Part shown: positions 7,384-15,776 of the stretch, piece after piece
Layout of the letters: each line of letters begins with the position of its first letter
Position numbering within the stretch: the first letter of the stretch is position 1
From: Saccharopolyspora sp. SCSIO 74807
Lineage (GTDB): Bacteria; Actinomycetota; Actinomycetes; Mycobacteriales; Pseudonocardiaceae
NCBI RefSeq assembly: GCF_037023755.1
Contig: NZ_CP146100.1
Coordinates: 6,540,501 to 6,604,500 of the forward strand
Reading direction: 5' to 3'
DNA: 64,000 nt
Made by a program: the position numbers and the translations under genes
The notes under the pieces: generated by a model
Told to the model about the DNA's origin: nothing
The model's database searches: none
Seen by the model: only the letters and a program-made list of their open reading frames with translations

Positions 7384-8729
7384 CGGGCGGTCCCCTTTCC
7401 GGCATCCGTCGCGGGATGCCTCTCGGTGCGTTGTGCCGGTGCTTCGGTCCTGAGTGGACGCTCGGCTGCGGTTCCCGCGGCGCTTTTCAGCAGCGCCGCG
7501 ACGGCGGCTGCGAAGTCCTGCAGTTGCGCCAGCTCGGCGTATTCGCCTTCGGCGTGGGCGTTGTTGGTCTCCAGCGAGCCGGGTCCGAGCACGACGGTGC
7601 CGGTTCCCGGCCGCTCGGCCATCCAGATGGCGTCGCAGGTGAACGCGGACTCTTCGGCGGGCCAGCCGGGAACGCCCGCGCGTTCGAGCAGTTCGTCCGT
7701 CCACGAGTGACCGCCGCGGAGCGCGGGCAAGCCGCGCTTGAGCCATCGGAGCTCGGTGATCGATGCGGCCTCGGCGGCGGTGCGGGCGAATTCCCTGGTA
7801 CCGCCGAAGGTCCGGGTGAACTCGGAGAGCCCGCGGTGCAGCGAGTCCTCCAAGTCCCGTTCGGCCGCCGCGCCTTCGTCCGACGACTCGTAGGAGAGGT
7901 TCAGCAGCAGCCCACCGCTTCCGTAAACCCGGTTGTGCAGCTCGCCGGTGTGCAGTCCCGCGACGCACAACCTCCCGGGCCGCTCCTGCGGGTCGAGCTC
8001 TTTCGCCAAGTGCTGCGCCAGGAAACCCAGCAGCACGGTCGCGTTGTGCCCGGCATCGGGACGGTCGTCGATGGCGCCCGCACCGTCGACGCTCAGCATC
8101 GCGGTGGCCGAGGCGGTGGATCGGGTCAGGTAGCGCATTCCGGTCGGTTCGCAGAAGACGTTGAGACGCCCGAGGAAACCGGCGTCGACCAGCGGCCTGG
8201 TGCCGAAACTTCCCATCGCGCCGCCTTCTTCACCGGCGACGGCCTGCACCAGCACGCCGAGGTCGCGGCCGATCGCCGGTTCGGTGCGGGCTGCCTCGCG
8301 GATGCCCGCCAGCAGCGCGACCGCGGGACCTTTCGCGTCGATGGACCCGCGGCCGGTAAAGCGTTCGCCGTCGAAGCACACCGGCTCAAGACCGGCGACC
8401 GTGTCCAGATGCACGTTGAACATCACCGTGGACTCCCGCGGAAGCTGCGGGCCGAGCCGCAGCACGAGGTTCGGTTGCCCGGCGAGGAAGTTCTCGTCGG
8501 CGGCGGCTTCCCGGACGGTGCGGGGCACTCCGGGCGCGTCGAGCACGCTCGATGGCGCAGCGGCGTGGTGCACCACCCGGAGACCCGATTCCCGTGCCGA
8601 TTCGGCATAAAATCGTTGGGCTCGGGCGATGTCCGAGGGTTCGCCGCTGCGTTCCAGGGGATTGACGGTGGGCGTGCGCAGCAAGCGCAGCAGCAGTTCG
8701 CGGTCCTGCGCCGAGATCAAGCCGGTCAT
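7380..8729 (-). CDS. M20-family metallo-amidohydrolase/peptidase
   Basis: The protein is 449 residues, normal for the ArgE/DapE/ACY1 family. Metal and catalytic positions are visible: HLDTV (near residue 100), GRGSIDAKGP (near 120), GEEGG (near 155) and a late His in NNAHAEGE (near 410). These enzymes hydrolyse an amide, often removing an N-acyl group from an amino acid or amine. ATG 8729 overlaps the isomerase stop (ATGA). In an amino-sugar pathway the likely job is N-deacylation of an intermediate (inference). It lacks a signal peptide and should be cytoplasmic. Confidence 0.86.
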   Translation of the reverse strand: MTGLISAQDRELLLRLLRTPTVNPLERSGEPSDIARAQRFYAESARESGLRVVHHAAAPSSVLDAPGVPRTVREAAADENFLAGQPNLVLRLGPQLPRESTVMFNVHLDTVAGLEPVCFDGERFTGRGSIDAKGPAVALLAGIREAARTEPAIGRDLGVLVQAVAGEEGGAMGSFGTRPLVDAGFLGRLNVFCEPTGMRYLTRSTASATAMLSVDGAGAIDDRPDAGHNATVLLGFLAQHLAKELDPQERPGRLCVAGLHTGELHNRVYGSGGLLLNLSYESSDEGAAAERDLEDSLHRGLSEFTRTFGGTREFARTAAEAASITELRWLKRGLPALRGGHSWTDELLERAGVPGWPAEESAFTCDAIWMAERPGTGTVVLGPGSLETNNAHAEGEYAELAQLQDFAAAVAALLKSAAGTAAERPLRTEAPAQRTERHPATDAGKGTAR

Positions 8730-9604
8730 GCGCGTCCGCTGCTTCCTGCGATTCGTGTTGCCGCGCAAGGCATCGAGTCCCGCAGCAGACCTTCCAGGCT
8801 CCGTCCCGCCTCGACGAAGCGATCCGCGGCGGACTCCCCCGCGACCACTCCGTCGTGCGGGCGCGCGGACAGATGCGGTTCCAACGACAGCGCCCCGCTG
8901 TAGCCGGAATCCCGCAGCAGGCGCAAGCAGTCCGCGACCCGTGCCGAACCGGTCCCCGGCAGCACGTAGGTGGCGTTGCCCGCACTGCCGACAGCGTCTT
9001 TGACGTGCACGTGCGCCACGTGCGCCACGACCTGCCCGAGCAGTGCGCAGGCGTCGTACCCGTGCTCGATCCCGTTGCCGGTGTCGAACAACAACCGCAG
9101 CGAGGCACCCGCCTCGGCCAGCATCCGCAGCATCCGACCGGCATCGCGACCGGCCCATCCCGCGCAATTCTCGTGCAGCAGCACCACATTCAGCTCGTCC
9201 GCCCGCTGCGCCAAGCGCGCCACGCGGTCCAGCACGCGCTCTCGCCACTCCGCTTCCGGCAGCCCGTCGTTCGGGTAGGACATGATCCGCACGTAGCGGG
9301 TGCCCAGCTCGGCGGCCCGCGCCGCCAGCACCTCCAGCTCGCGCAGGTCGTCGGTGAACGGCGCGGTCACCGGGCGCGCCCAGTTCCCGATCCTGGAAGC
9401 CAGGCACGGCACCGCCAACCCGGCATCGCGCACCGCCGCGCGCAGCCGCCGGAACCGTTGCTCGTCGAGGTCTCCGAGCGCCGCACCGTCCACATTGCGC
9501 AGTTCGATGCCGCCGAAGCCGATGCGCTCGATCGCGGCCAGCTGACCGGGAAGATCGACCGCGGCTTCGTCACCGATGCCTGCCAGCAGGTGGTCACCCG
9601 GCAT
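8726..9604 (-). CDS. TIM-barrel sugar phosphate isomerase/epimerase family protein
   Basis: The protein is 292 residues with the (beta/alpha)8 pattern of xylose-isomerase-like proteins (IolE/IolI relatives). Expected metal-site regions are LLHENCAGW, LLFDTGNGIEHG, HVHVKDAVG and a late Glu in GALSLEPHLSA. It may isomerise, epimerise or dehydrate a keto-sugar or keto-inositol. ATG 9604 is preferred to GTG 9610 because GAGGGGA lies 9 bases before it. The start overlaps the end of the first Gfo/Idh gene by 11 bases. Pairing an IolE/IolI-type barrel with Gfo/Idh enzymes recalls inositol and rhizopine-type metabolism. Confidence 0.82.
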   Translation of the reverse strand: MPGDHLLAGIGDEAAVDLPGQLAAIERIGFGGIELRNVDGAALGDLDEQRFRRLRAAVRDAGLAVPCLASRIGNWARPVTAPFTDDLRELEVLAARAAELGTRYVRIMSYPNDGLPEAEWRERVLDRVARLAQRADELNVVLLHENCAGWAGRDAGRMLRMLAEAGASLRLLFDTGNGIEHGYDACALLGQVVAHVAHVHVKDAVGSAGNATYVLPGTGSARVADCLRLLRDSGYSGALSLEPHLSARPHDGVVAGESAADRFVEAGRSLEGLLRDSMPCAATRIAGSSGRA

Positions 9605-10610
9605 GTGCACGACTCCCCTCTGCTCCGGTCCCCTCGGCTCCGGTCGGCAGGCCGCACCGCTTCGCCGCGGTCATCAGCCGCACGACGTCCCCGTGCAGTC
9701 CGAAGTGCTCGGCGGTGCGCCCGGCGGCGAAGTCGCGGTAGGCGCGGAGCATGAACGCCGTCAGCGCGTCGTCCGGGAAGACCTCGGGCTCGGCCCCGTC
9801 CACGACCAGCTGCGCGTGGTCGTCGTCATCGCTGAGCGGGTAGTGCCCGGTGACCCGGCCGTGCTCGAACTCCAGCGTGATGCTGCGTTCCCGCACGGGC
9901 GCGGTCAGGTCCGAACGCAGCTCGCTGAGCACCCCGCTGTCGTGGCGCAGGGTCATCGCCGCCGCGCCCATCCGCGGCGCGACCACGTGCCCGCACCGCA
10001 TGTCGGAGCACTCGGCGGCAACGAGTCCGGCGGGTCCGGCCAGCCGCAGCACCACCCCGAGCGAGTGCGGCAGTTCCACGTCGAACGCGGTCGGATGCCC
10101 GGAGGTCACCAGCGACCGGTGGAACCTGGGTTTGTGCTGGGCGAATCGGATCGAGCGCAGCCGGCCGCGGCCGCTACCGGCCAGCAGCCGGGCCAGCCGC
10201 GTGGTCAGCGCGGACTCGAGCCAGTGCGCCACCACGGCCAGGTTCAGCCCGTACCGCTCGCGCAACGAGGCGATCTGGGCGTACTCGTCCGAGTCGGCGG
10301 CCAGCGGCTTCTCGACGATGATCCGCCGGTAGCCGAGTCCGGCCAGCTCGCGCAGCAGCTCCGGCCTGCGCACCGGCGGGGTGCAGACGTGCACCGCGGT
10401 CCGGCTCGGGTCGGCGAGGCCGGCGGCGGTGCGCACCGAGTCGACCACCGTGACCCCGCGCTGCTCGGTGCACGCGTGCTCCATGGGGTCGCAGGCCAGC
10501 ACCGGGCCGGGCTGGAACAGCTCGCCTGCCGCCGCGCGGGCCTTGGCCAGCACCCGCAGGTGCAGTCCGGCTCCCGCGCGGCCGAGTCCGGCCACGAGTG
10601 TGTGCAGCAT
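9594..10610 (-). CDS. Gfo/Idh/MocA-family oxidoreductase (first gene of operon)
   Basis: The protein is 338 residues. The Rossmann start LVAGLGRAGAGLHL, the EKP motif in RIIVEKPLAADSDEY (near residue 100) and a C-terminal alpha/beta domain assign it to the family. It is only distantly similar to the second oxidoreductase at 5303 and is longer in its C-terminal half. ATG 10610 has a GGAGCACC ribosome site. It leads a six-gene operon running left in which every start overlaps the previous stop. The relation to WbpB-like 3-dehydrogenases or scyllo-inositol dehydrogenases cannot be settled by eye. Confidence 0.8.
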   Translation of the reverse strand: MLHTLVAGLGRAGAGLHLRVLAKARAAAGELFQPGPVLACDPMEHACTEQRGVTVVDSVRTAAGLADPSRTAVHVCTPPVRRPELLRELAGLGYRRIIVEKPLAADSDEYAQIASLRERYGLNLAVVAHWLESALTTRLARLLAGSGRGRLRSIRFAQHKPRFHRSLVTSGHPTAFDVELPHSLGVVLRLAGPAGLVAAECSDMRCGHVVAPRMGAAAMTLRHDSGVLSELRSDLTAPVRERSITLEFEHGRVTGHYPLSDDDDHAQLVVDGAEPEVFPDDALTAFMLRAYRDFAAGRTAEHFGLHGDVVRLMTAAKRCGLPTGAEGTGAEGSRAHAG

Positions 10611-10960
10611 CGGTGCTCCGTCCTTTTCGGAACCGTTTTCGTCCGTTGTGGACGCAAGCAGGAATGGCCGCACGGAATGGCTTTTCCCTGCGAGCGCACC
10701 GTTCGGTGCGCGGCCGCGGGGGACACTAGCGGATTGCCGTTTCCGGATCCATGGGCGGGGTGGGAGCACTTCACGCAGACGATCACCGGAAAGAGTGAAA
10801 GATGCTCGGAAACGGCGGATGTTCTTTCGGCCGATCGGCGCGTTCGGCTAGGTTCTCCGGCCGAAGATCTCCGCCTGAGTCCGCCGCCGGAATGACCCGC
10901 GGGCGCAAATGACTCCTATACCCGACACCGGAACGGACGGGGATCGGAAACCCTGGAAAC

Positions 10961-11035
10961 CCCAGCTCGAAAAACCCCAGCTCGAAACGCGCAGCTCGAA
11001 ACCGAAGGGCTCGAAAACCGCACGGTTCGAGCGCG
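10961..11035. repeat. Periodic TCGA array, about 15-bp period
   Basis: Five TCGA motifs start at 10967, 10982, 10996, 11011 and 11027, spaced 15, 14, 15 and 16 bases. The first three sit in the repeated context CAGCTCGAAA. The spacing suggests either a degenerate 15-bp minisatellite or an array of protein-binding sites upstream of the plus-strand operon. Confidence 0.6.
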
Positions 11036-11080
11036 CCAGTCCGCAGCAGCCCAGTCCACAGGAGCCCAATCCACAGGAGC
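11036..11080 (+). repeat. Three 15-bp units that duplicate the ribosome-binding site
   Basis: The units CCAGTCCGCAGCAGC, CCAGTCCACAGGAGC and CCAATCCACAGGAGC lie head to tail; the last two differ at one base. The last unit supplies the Shine-Dalgarno AGGAGC for GTG 11090, and the middle one carries an identical copy 15 bases upstream, so the operon has a tandem pair of ribosome-binding sites. Confidence 0.75.
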
Positions 11081-11089
11081 GTGGTCATC

Positions 11090-12307
11090 GTGTCCCGCGG
11101 CGCGGATTCCGCAGGGGCGCGGGAGGAATTACCGGCCCCGGCCGGTCCCGCGCCGATTCCCTTCTTCACCCAGGCCCGTACCTTCGACCGGCTGTGGCCG
11201 CAGATCAGCGCGCGGGTCGAGGAGGTCTTCGACAACGGCAAGTTCTCGCACGGCAGGCAGGTGGCCGAGCTGGAGCGCCGGCTGGCCGACTACACCGGCG
11301 CCCGCTTCGCCGTCGCCGTCAACAGCGGCACCGACGCGCTCGTGCTGCTGCTGCGCGCCGCCGGGCTCCAGCCCGGTGACGAGGTCGTGGTGCCCGCCTA
11401 TTCGTTCGTGTCCACCGCCACCTCCGTGGTGCTGGCCGGGGGGCGCCCGGTGTTCGCCGACATCGACCCGGTGACCTACGCGCTCGATCCGTCCGAAGTG
11501 GACCGCGTTGCCGGTCCGCACACCCGATTCGTGCTGCCCGCGCACCTGTTCTGCCAGATGGCGCAGATGAGCGCGCTGTCCCGCGCCGCCGCGCGGCACG
11601 GCCTCACGGTGCTGGAGGACAGCGCCGAAGCGATCGGGATGCGCCAGGTCGGCGTGCACGCCGGACTGCACGGGCTCGGCGGAGTGCTGTCGTTCTTCCC
11701 CACCAAGACGCTGGGCGCGCTGGGCGACGCGGGGGCGGTGCTCACCGACGACGCCCGGGTGGCCGAGCTGGTGTCCGGGCTGCGCCACCACGGCCGGTTC
11801 GGCCGCACGGTGGACAACTTCCCCGGCATCTCCACCGAGACCGCGCTGGTCGGCACCAACAGCAAGATGGACGACATCCAGGCCGCGGTGCTGCTGGCGA
11901 AGCTGAACCGGCTGGACGACGACATCGCGCGCCGCGCCCGGCTGGCGGCGGCTTACCGGGAAAGGCTTTCCGGACTGCCGGGAATCGTCGCCCTGCCCCG
12001 GGTCGTCGACTCCGGACCGGGTTCCGGCGCGGTTTTCTACGTCTACCTGATCGAAGTGGAAGGCCGGGACGATTTGATCGCGCACCTGACCGAACGCGGA
12101 ATCGGCACCGAAACCTACTACCCGGTTCCGCTGCACCTGCAGCCCTGTTTCCGCGAACTCGGCCACCGGCCCGGTGATTTTCCCCGCGCCGAAGCTGCGG
12201 CGGAACGCGCGCTCGCCCTTCCGCTCTACCCGGATCTGTCCATCCGGGAACTGGACCGGGTGTGCGCTGCGGTTAGCGAGTTCTGCACAGCGAGGAGCGC
12301 GCGATGA
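11090..12307 (+). CDS. DegT/DnrJ/EryC1/StrS-family PLP aminotransferase (first of pair)
   Basis: The protein is 405 residues. Family features are VAVNSGTDALVLLLRA (near residue 75), DEVVVPAYSFVSTA, the aspartate region VLEDSAEAIG and the PLP lysine in SFFPTKTLGALGDAG (near 205). It transfers an amino group, usually from Glu or Gln, to a keto-sugar or keto-cyclitol. GTG 11090 is preferred over GTG 11081 because AGGAGC then sits 9 bases upstream. The stop overlaps the second aminotransferase start (ATGA). The SGTD and SFFPTK wording is closer to sugar 3-aminotransferases than to AHBA synthase, but this is weak evidence. Confidence 0.88.
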   Translation: MSRGADSAGAREELPAPAGPAPIPFFTQARTFDRLWPQISARVEEVFDNGKFSHGRQVAELERRLADYTGARFAVAVNSGTDALVLLLRAAGLQPGDEVVVPAYSFVSTATSVVLAGGRPVFADIDPVTYALDPSEVDRVAGPHTRFVLPAHLFCQMAQMSALSRAAARHGLTVLEDSAEAIGMRQVGVHAGLHGLGGVLSFFPTKTLGALGDAGAVLTDDARVAELVSGLRHHGRFGRTVDNFPGISTETALVGTNSKMDDIQAAVLLAKLNRLDDDIARRARLAAAYRERLSGLPGIVALPRVVDSGPGSGAVFYVYLIEVEGRDDLIAHLTERGIGTETYYPVPLHLQPCFRELGHRPGDFPRAEAAAERALALPLYPDLSIRELDRVCAAVSEFCTARSAR

Positions 12308-13440
12308 ACCGGGATCTGCCGTTCTTCCCGCCCGATCTGTTCGAAGCGGACCGCAAGGTGCTGCTCGACCTGCTGCGCGAGATCGGGCGCGCGCCGGAGC
12401 AGAAGTTCATCCTCGGCGAGCACACCGCCGCGTTCGAGGAATTGCTGCGGGAATCGCTGGGTGCGTCCGATGTGGTCGCCTGCGGCAGCGGAACCGCCGC
12501 GCTCGGGCTGGTCCTGCGGGCGATGGACGTCGGCCCCGGCGACGAGGTGGTCGTGCCGGCGTTCGGCTGCGCGCCGCTGGCGTCCTCCGTGGTCTCGGTG
12601 GGAGCGATGCCGGTGTTCGCGGACGTCGACCCGCGGACCATGGTGGCCGACCCGGACGCCGTGGAGCCGCTGATCAACCACCGCACCAAGGCGATCATGC
12701 CCGCGCACATGTTCTCCGTGATGGCGGACATGCCCCGGTTCGCCGAGCTGGCCGACAAGTGGGGCGTGCGGCTGCTGGAGGATTCCGCGGTGGCGCAGGG
12801 CGCGGTGCTCGACGGCGTGCCCGCCGGACTCTGGGGCGACGCGGGAGTTTTCTCGTTCGTGCAGGTCAAATCGTTCGGGATGCCGGGTGAGGGCGGTGCG
12901 GTCGTCACCCGCGATGCCGAGCTGGGCAGGCGCGTGCGGCTGCTGCGCAACCACGGGCAGCGGGAGCGCTTCGTCTACGCGGAGATCGGCACCAACAGCC
13001 GGTTCGACGAGATCCAGGCGGCGTTCCAGCTGCACCGGCACGCCGGTTTCGCCGACCGCCTGCGCCGCCGCGCCGAGATCGCCGAGCACTACACCGAGCG
13101 GTTCGCCGCGCTGGCCGACCGGGGCGTCGTGGCACCGCCGCCCGGGCGCAACGGCCGCTGCTACTACGTGTACTGCCTGCAAGCCGACGACCGGGACGGG
13201 CTGCGCGAGCACTTGGCCGCGCGCGGCATCGGCTCGCACGTGTACTACCCGCTGCCGCTGCCGCGTCAGGTCGCGTTCGCTCCGTACGCCGCTGCGGAGC
13301 AGAGCTGGCCGAACGCCGAACGCGCCAGCGCCCGGATCCTGGCGCTGCCGATCCACCCGCACCTGTCCGACACCGACGTGGCCCGCGTCGCCGACGCGGT
13401 ACGCGAGTTCGCCGCCCACCAGGAGATCGCCGAATCATGA
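12304..13440 (+). CDS. DegT/DnrJ/EryC1/StrS-family PLP aminotransferase (second of pair)
   Basis: The protein is 378 residues. VACGSGTAALGLVL (near residue 60), DEVVVPAFGCAP, LLEDSAVAQG and the PLP lysine in SFVQVKSFGMPGEGG (near 190) define the family. The C-terminal part (RFDEIQAAFQL and HVYYPLPLP) is also typical. It is clearly diverged from the first aminotransferase, so the pair probably aminates two positions or two substrates, as in aminocyclitol pathways (inference). The gene is joined by ATGA overlaps to both neighbours. Confidence 0.88.
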   Translation: MNRDLPFFPPDLFEADRKVLLDLLREIGRAPEQKFILGEHTAAFEELLRESLGASDVVACGSGTAALGLVLRAMDVGPGDEVVVPAFGCAPLASSVVSVGAMPVFADVDPRTMVADPDAVEPLINHRTKAIMPAHMFSVMADMPRFAELADKWGVRLLEDSAVAQGAVLDGVPAGLWGDAGVFSFVQVKSFGMPGEGGAVVTRDAELGRRVRLLRNHGQRERFVYAEIGTNSRFDEIQAAFQLHRHAGFADRLRRRAEIAEHYTERFAALADRGVVAPPPGRNGRCYYVYCLQADDRDGLREHLAARGIGSHVYYPLPLPRQVAFAPYAAAEQSWPNAERASARILALPIHPHLSDTDVARVADAVREFAAHQEIAES

Positions 13441-14393
13441 CGCTGCCCACCGTGTCCGCCGGAACGCGCGCCACCCGGCCGGAGAGCAAGGCGCGCAGCT
13501 ACACCCGGCTGGGCAACCTGGACATCTACGACTACTACCTGAGCATCCTGGTGGCTGCTTCGGCCGTGCTGATGGCGCCCGCGGCGCCGGGGACGCTGCC
13601 GATGCTGCTGCTGTTCCTGCTCGGCGAGGTCGGCACGGTCGTCGCGCTGGTCGCGTTCGACGACGTGACCGGCTTCCGCGACGGCAGCGACCTGGTCAAC
13701 TACGGGCCGGACGATCCGCTGCGCAAGAAGCTGCGCAAGCCGCTGGTCGCGGGCACGTTGACGGTGCCGGAGGCGTTGCGGTTCGGCTGGCTCACCGCCG
13801 TGGCCGGGGGTCTGCTGTGGACCGCTGCGATCGCGGTGTCCCCGCACACTCCGATGTGGACGGTCGCGATGATCGCGGTGACTTGGGTGTTCGCGCTGCA
13901 GTACTCCTACGGTCTCAAGCTCAGCTACCGCGGTTTCCAGGAGGCGTTCCTGGTGGCGCTGGGCGCGGTGCTGGTGCTGGCGCCGCACGCGCTGGCGACC
14001 GGCCGGTTCTCCGGGTTCCTCTGCGCGCAGGCCGTGCTGTTCGGCATGGGCGTGCTGATGTTCGGCGTGTACTCCAACACCAACGACGTCGATGGCGACC
14101 GGGGCGTGGGCCGGTGGACGGTGGCCGCGCTGACCTCGGTGCGCGGCAACGTGGCGTTCATCGGCGCGCTTTCGCTGGGCGAGTTCCTGATCGGCGCGGT
14201 CGCCTCGGCCACCGGAGCCGCGCCGGGGTGGTTCGTGCTGCTGATGCTGCCCGCCACGGCGCTGCGGGCTCGTCAGTTCCACCTGGGTTTCCGGCGCGGC
14301 GAGACGATGCGCGCCCGCAAGCTCGGATTCTCGGTGCACCGCACCAGCGTGGCGCTGCTGGTGCTGGCGAACCTGCTGGCTGGGTCGGTATGA
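13437..14393 (+). CDS. UbiA-family membrane prenyltransferase
   Basis: The protein is 318 residues with about eight hydrophobic segments. The two aspartate-rich motifs of the family are present: VAFDDVTGFRDGSD (near residue 75) and SNTNDVDGDRGVGRWT (near 210). These bind the magnesium-diphosphate of an isoprenoid donor. The acceptor is usually an aromatic acid or quinone precursor, although one branch (decaprenyl-phosphoryl-phosphoribose synthase) uses a sugar phosphate, which would fit an amino-sugar cluster. ATG 13437 overlaps the aminotransferase stop by four bases. The second motif resembles MenA-type enzymes most. Confidence 0.86.
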   Translation: MTLPTVSAGTRATRPESKARSYTRLGNLDIYDYYLSILVAASAVLMAPAAPGTLPMLLLFLLGEVGTVVALVAFDDVTGFRDGSDLVNYGPDDPLRKKLRKPLVAGTLTVPEALRFGWLTAVAGGLLWTAAIAVSPHTPMWTVAMIAVTWVFALQYSYGLKLSYRGFQEAFLVALGAVLVLAPHALATGRFSGFLCAQAVLFGMGVLMFGVYSNTNDVDGDRGVGRWTVAALTSVRGNVAFIGALSLGEFLIGAVASATGAAPGWFVLLMLPATALRARQFHLGFRRGETMRARKLGFSVHRTSVALLVLANLLAGSV

Positions 14394-15739
14394 GCACGGA
14401 TCTGGACGTCGCGGTCGTCGGCGCGGGATTGGCCGGGCTGGCCGCGGCCACCGAGCTGCGCCGGGCCGGGCTCGCGGTCCGGGTCTTCGAATCGGAGCCG
14501 CAAGTCGGCGGTCGCACCACCTCGTTCCGGCAGGATGGGTACACGGTGGACACCGGCGCGGAGCAGATATCGCCGCACGGATACCGCGCGACGTGGCGGT
14601 TGCTGGACCGGATGGGCGTGCGGCTCGACGACGTCCCGGTCCTCGGCGGCCCGGTTGCGGTGTGGCGCGATGGGCTGGCGCGGCCGGGAGTCGCCGAACC
14701 GCGCGGCATGCTCACCGGTGCCGGTCTGACGCCGCGGGCTCGGCTGGATCTGGCCCGGTTCCAGCTGTGGGCGCGGCGGCGCCGCGCTTGGTTCGACACC
14801 GACCACCCGGAGCGTTCCCCGCTGCGCGGCACGACCGTCGCCGAGTTCGCCCACCGCTACCACCGGGACCTGCACGACTACCTGCTGCAACCGGTCGCGG
14901 GCACGTTCTTCGGCTGGAACACGGAGCGCTCCGCGGCGGCTGTCCTGATCGGACTCCTGCTCGCGGTCGGCGACGCGTCGAGCTGGCGAACGTACCGCGA
15001 CGGCATGGACACCTTGGCGCGCCTGCTGGCGGCCGACCTGGACGTGGCGACCGGCTGCGCGGTGCACGAGGTCGTCGCGGAGCGCGCATCGGCCACCCTG
15101 CTGACCACATCGGACACCGTGACGGCGCGCTCGGTGCTGCTGTGCGTACCCGCGCCGGTGGCGGCGATGCTGCACGCGAACCCGCCGGAGGACGAGTCTG
15201 CCTACCTCTCGGCCTGCACGTTCCGGCCCGCGCTGAAGGTGAGCTGCCTGCTGGACCGGCCGCTGGCGCCCGCGGGCGCGCGTGCGTACGCGCTGCTGAC
15301 TCCGGAGGTCGAGGAGGACGTGCTGTCCGCGATCCTCTTCGACCACCAGAAGCATCCGGGACGGGCACCGGCGGGCAAGGGCCTGCTGACGCTGATGCCC
15401 GCCGCCGACCTCACGCACTCCCTTGTGGACGCTCCCGACGACGTCGTCGTGGCGCGGCTGACGCACGCGGCCGCGCGCTACCTGCCCGAACTGCCCGCCG
15501 CGAACCGGCGCAACTTCGTGCACCGGTACCGGCACGGCCTGCCGGAGGCCGCTCCGGCGGCGCTGCACCGGCGGCCGCGGTTCATGGCACGCCCGCTCCG
15601 TTCCGTCGATTACGCCGGGGACTGGGTGATGCAACGTCCGGCGTCCGAAGGGGCGGTGCGCGCCGGTGCGCTCGCCGCCTCCCGCACCTTGAGCCGCCTG
15701 CGCGGCCGGCCGCAAACCGTTGCGCCGCAACGAGCCTGA
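14390..15739 (+). CDS. FAD-dependent amine oxidase/desaturase-like enzyme
   Basis: The protein is 449 residues. The dinucleotide motif VAVVGAGLAGLAAATELRRA at the N-terminus is followed by QVGGRTTSFRQDGYTVDTGA. The C-terminal FAD motif is YAGDWVMQRPASEGAVRAGA. This architecture is shared by phytoene-desaturase, HpnE (squalene-associated) and protoporphyrinogen-oxidase-like enzymes. With a UbiA enzyme directly upstream (ATGA overlap), it may oxidise or desaturate the prenylated intermediate. A role as a flavin amine oxidase on the aminated product is the alternative. Confidence 0.84.
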   Translation: MSTDLDVAVVGAGLAGLAAATELRRAGLAVRVFESEPQVGGRTTSFRQDGYTVDTGAEQISPHGYRATWRLLDRMGVRLDDVPVLGGPVAVWRDGLARPGVAEPRGMLTGAGLTPRARLDLARFQLWARRRRAWFDTDHPERSPLRGTTVAEFAHRYHRDLHDYLLQPVAGTFFGWNTERSAAAVLIGLLLAVGDASSWRTYRDGMDTLARLLAADLDVATGCAVHEVVAERASATLLTTSDTVTARSVLLCVPAPVAAMLHANPPEDESAYLSACTFRPALKVSCLLDRPLAPAGARAYALLTPEVEEDVLSAILFDHQKHPGRAPAGKGLLTLMPAADLTHSLVDAPDDVVVARLTHAAARYLPELPAANRRNFVHRYRHGLPEAAPAALHRRPRFMARPLRSVDYAGDWVMQRPASEGAVRAGALAASRTLSRLRGRPQTVAPQRA

Positions 15740-15776
15740 CCGCGATCCATCCCGCACTCCCGGAAAGGAACTGGCG

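Larger units (their letters stand above)
10611..11089. promoter_or_regulatory. Divergent control region of the orphan cluster
   Basis: About 480 bases separate the two oppositely transcribed operons and must hold both promoters. I see no convincing -35/-10 pair. The half near the plus-strand operon (10961-11080) is built of units with a period of about 15 bp. A 157-codon frame runs through it (10909-11379), but it has no ribosome site and lies in a different frame from the aminotransferase. The minus-side leader (10611-10740) has moderate GC content and no obvious structure. Confidence 0.5.

Noticed and set aside
10909-11379. Plus-strand frame running through the 15-bp repeats
   Set aside because: It has no ribosome site, continues out of frame into the aminotransferase gene, and its five-residue periodicity follows from the DNA repeat.
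11090-13440. DegT genes as AHBA (3-amino-5-hydroxybenzoate) synthase
   Set aside because: The companion genes for the aminoshikimate route (aminoDAHP and aminodehydroquinate synthases) are absent, and no AHBA-specific feature is evident.
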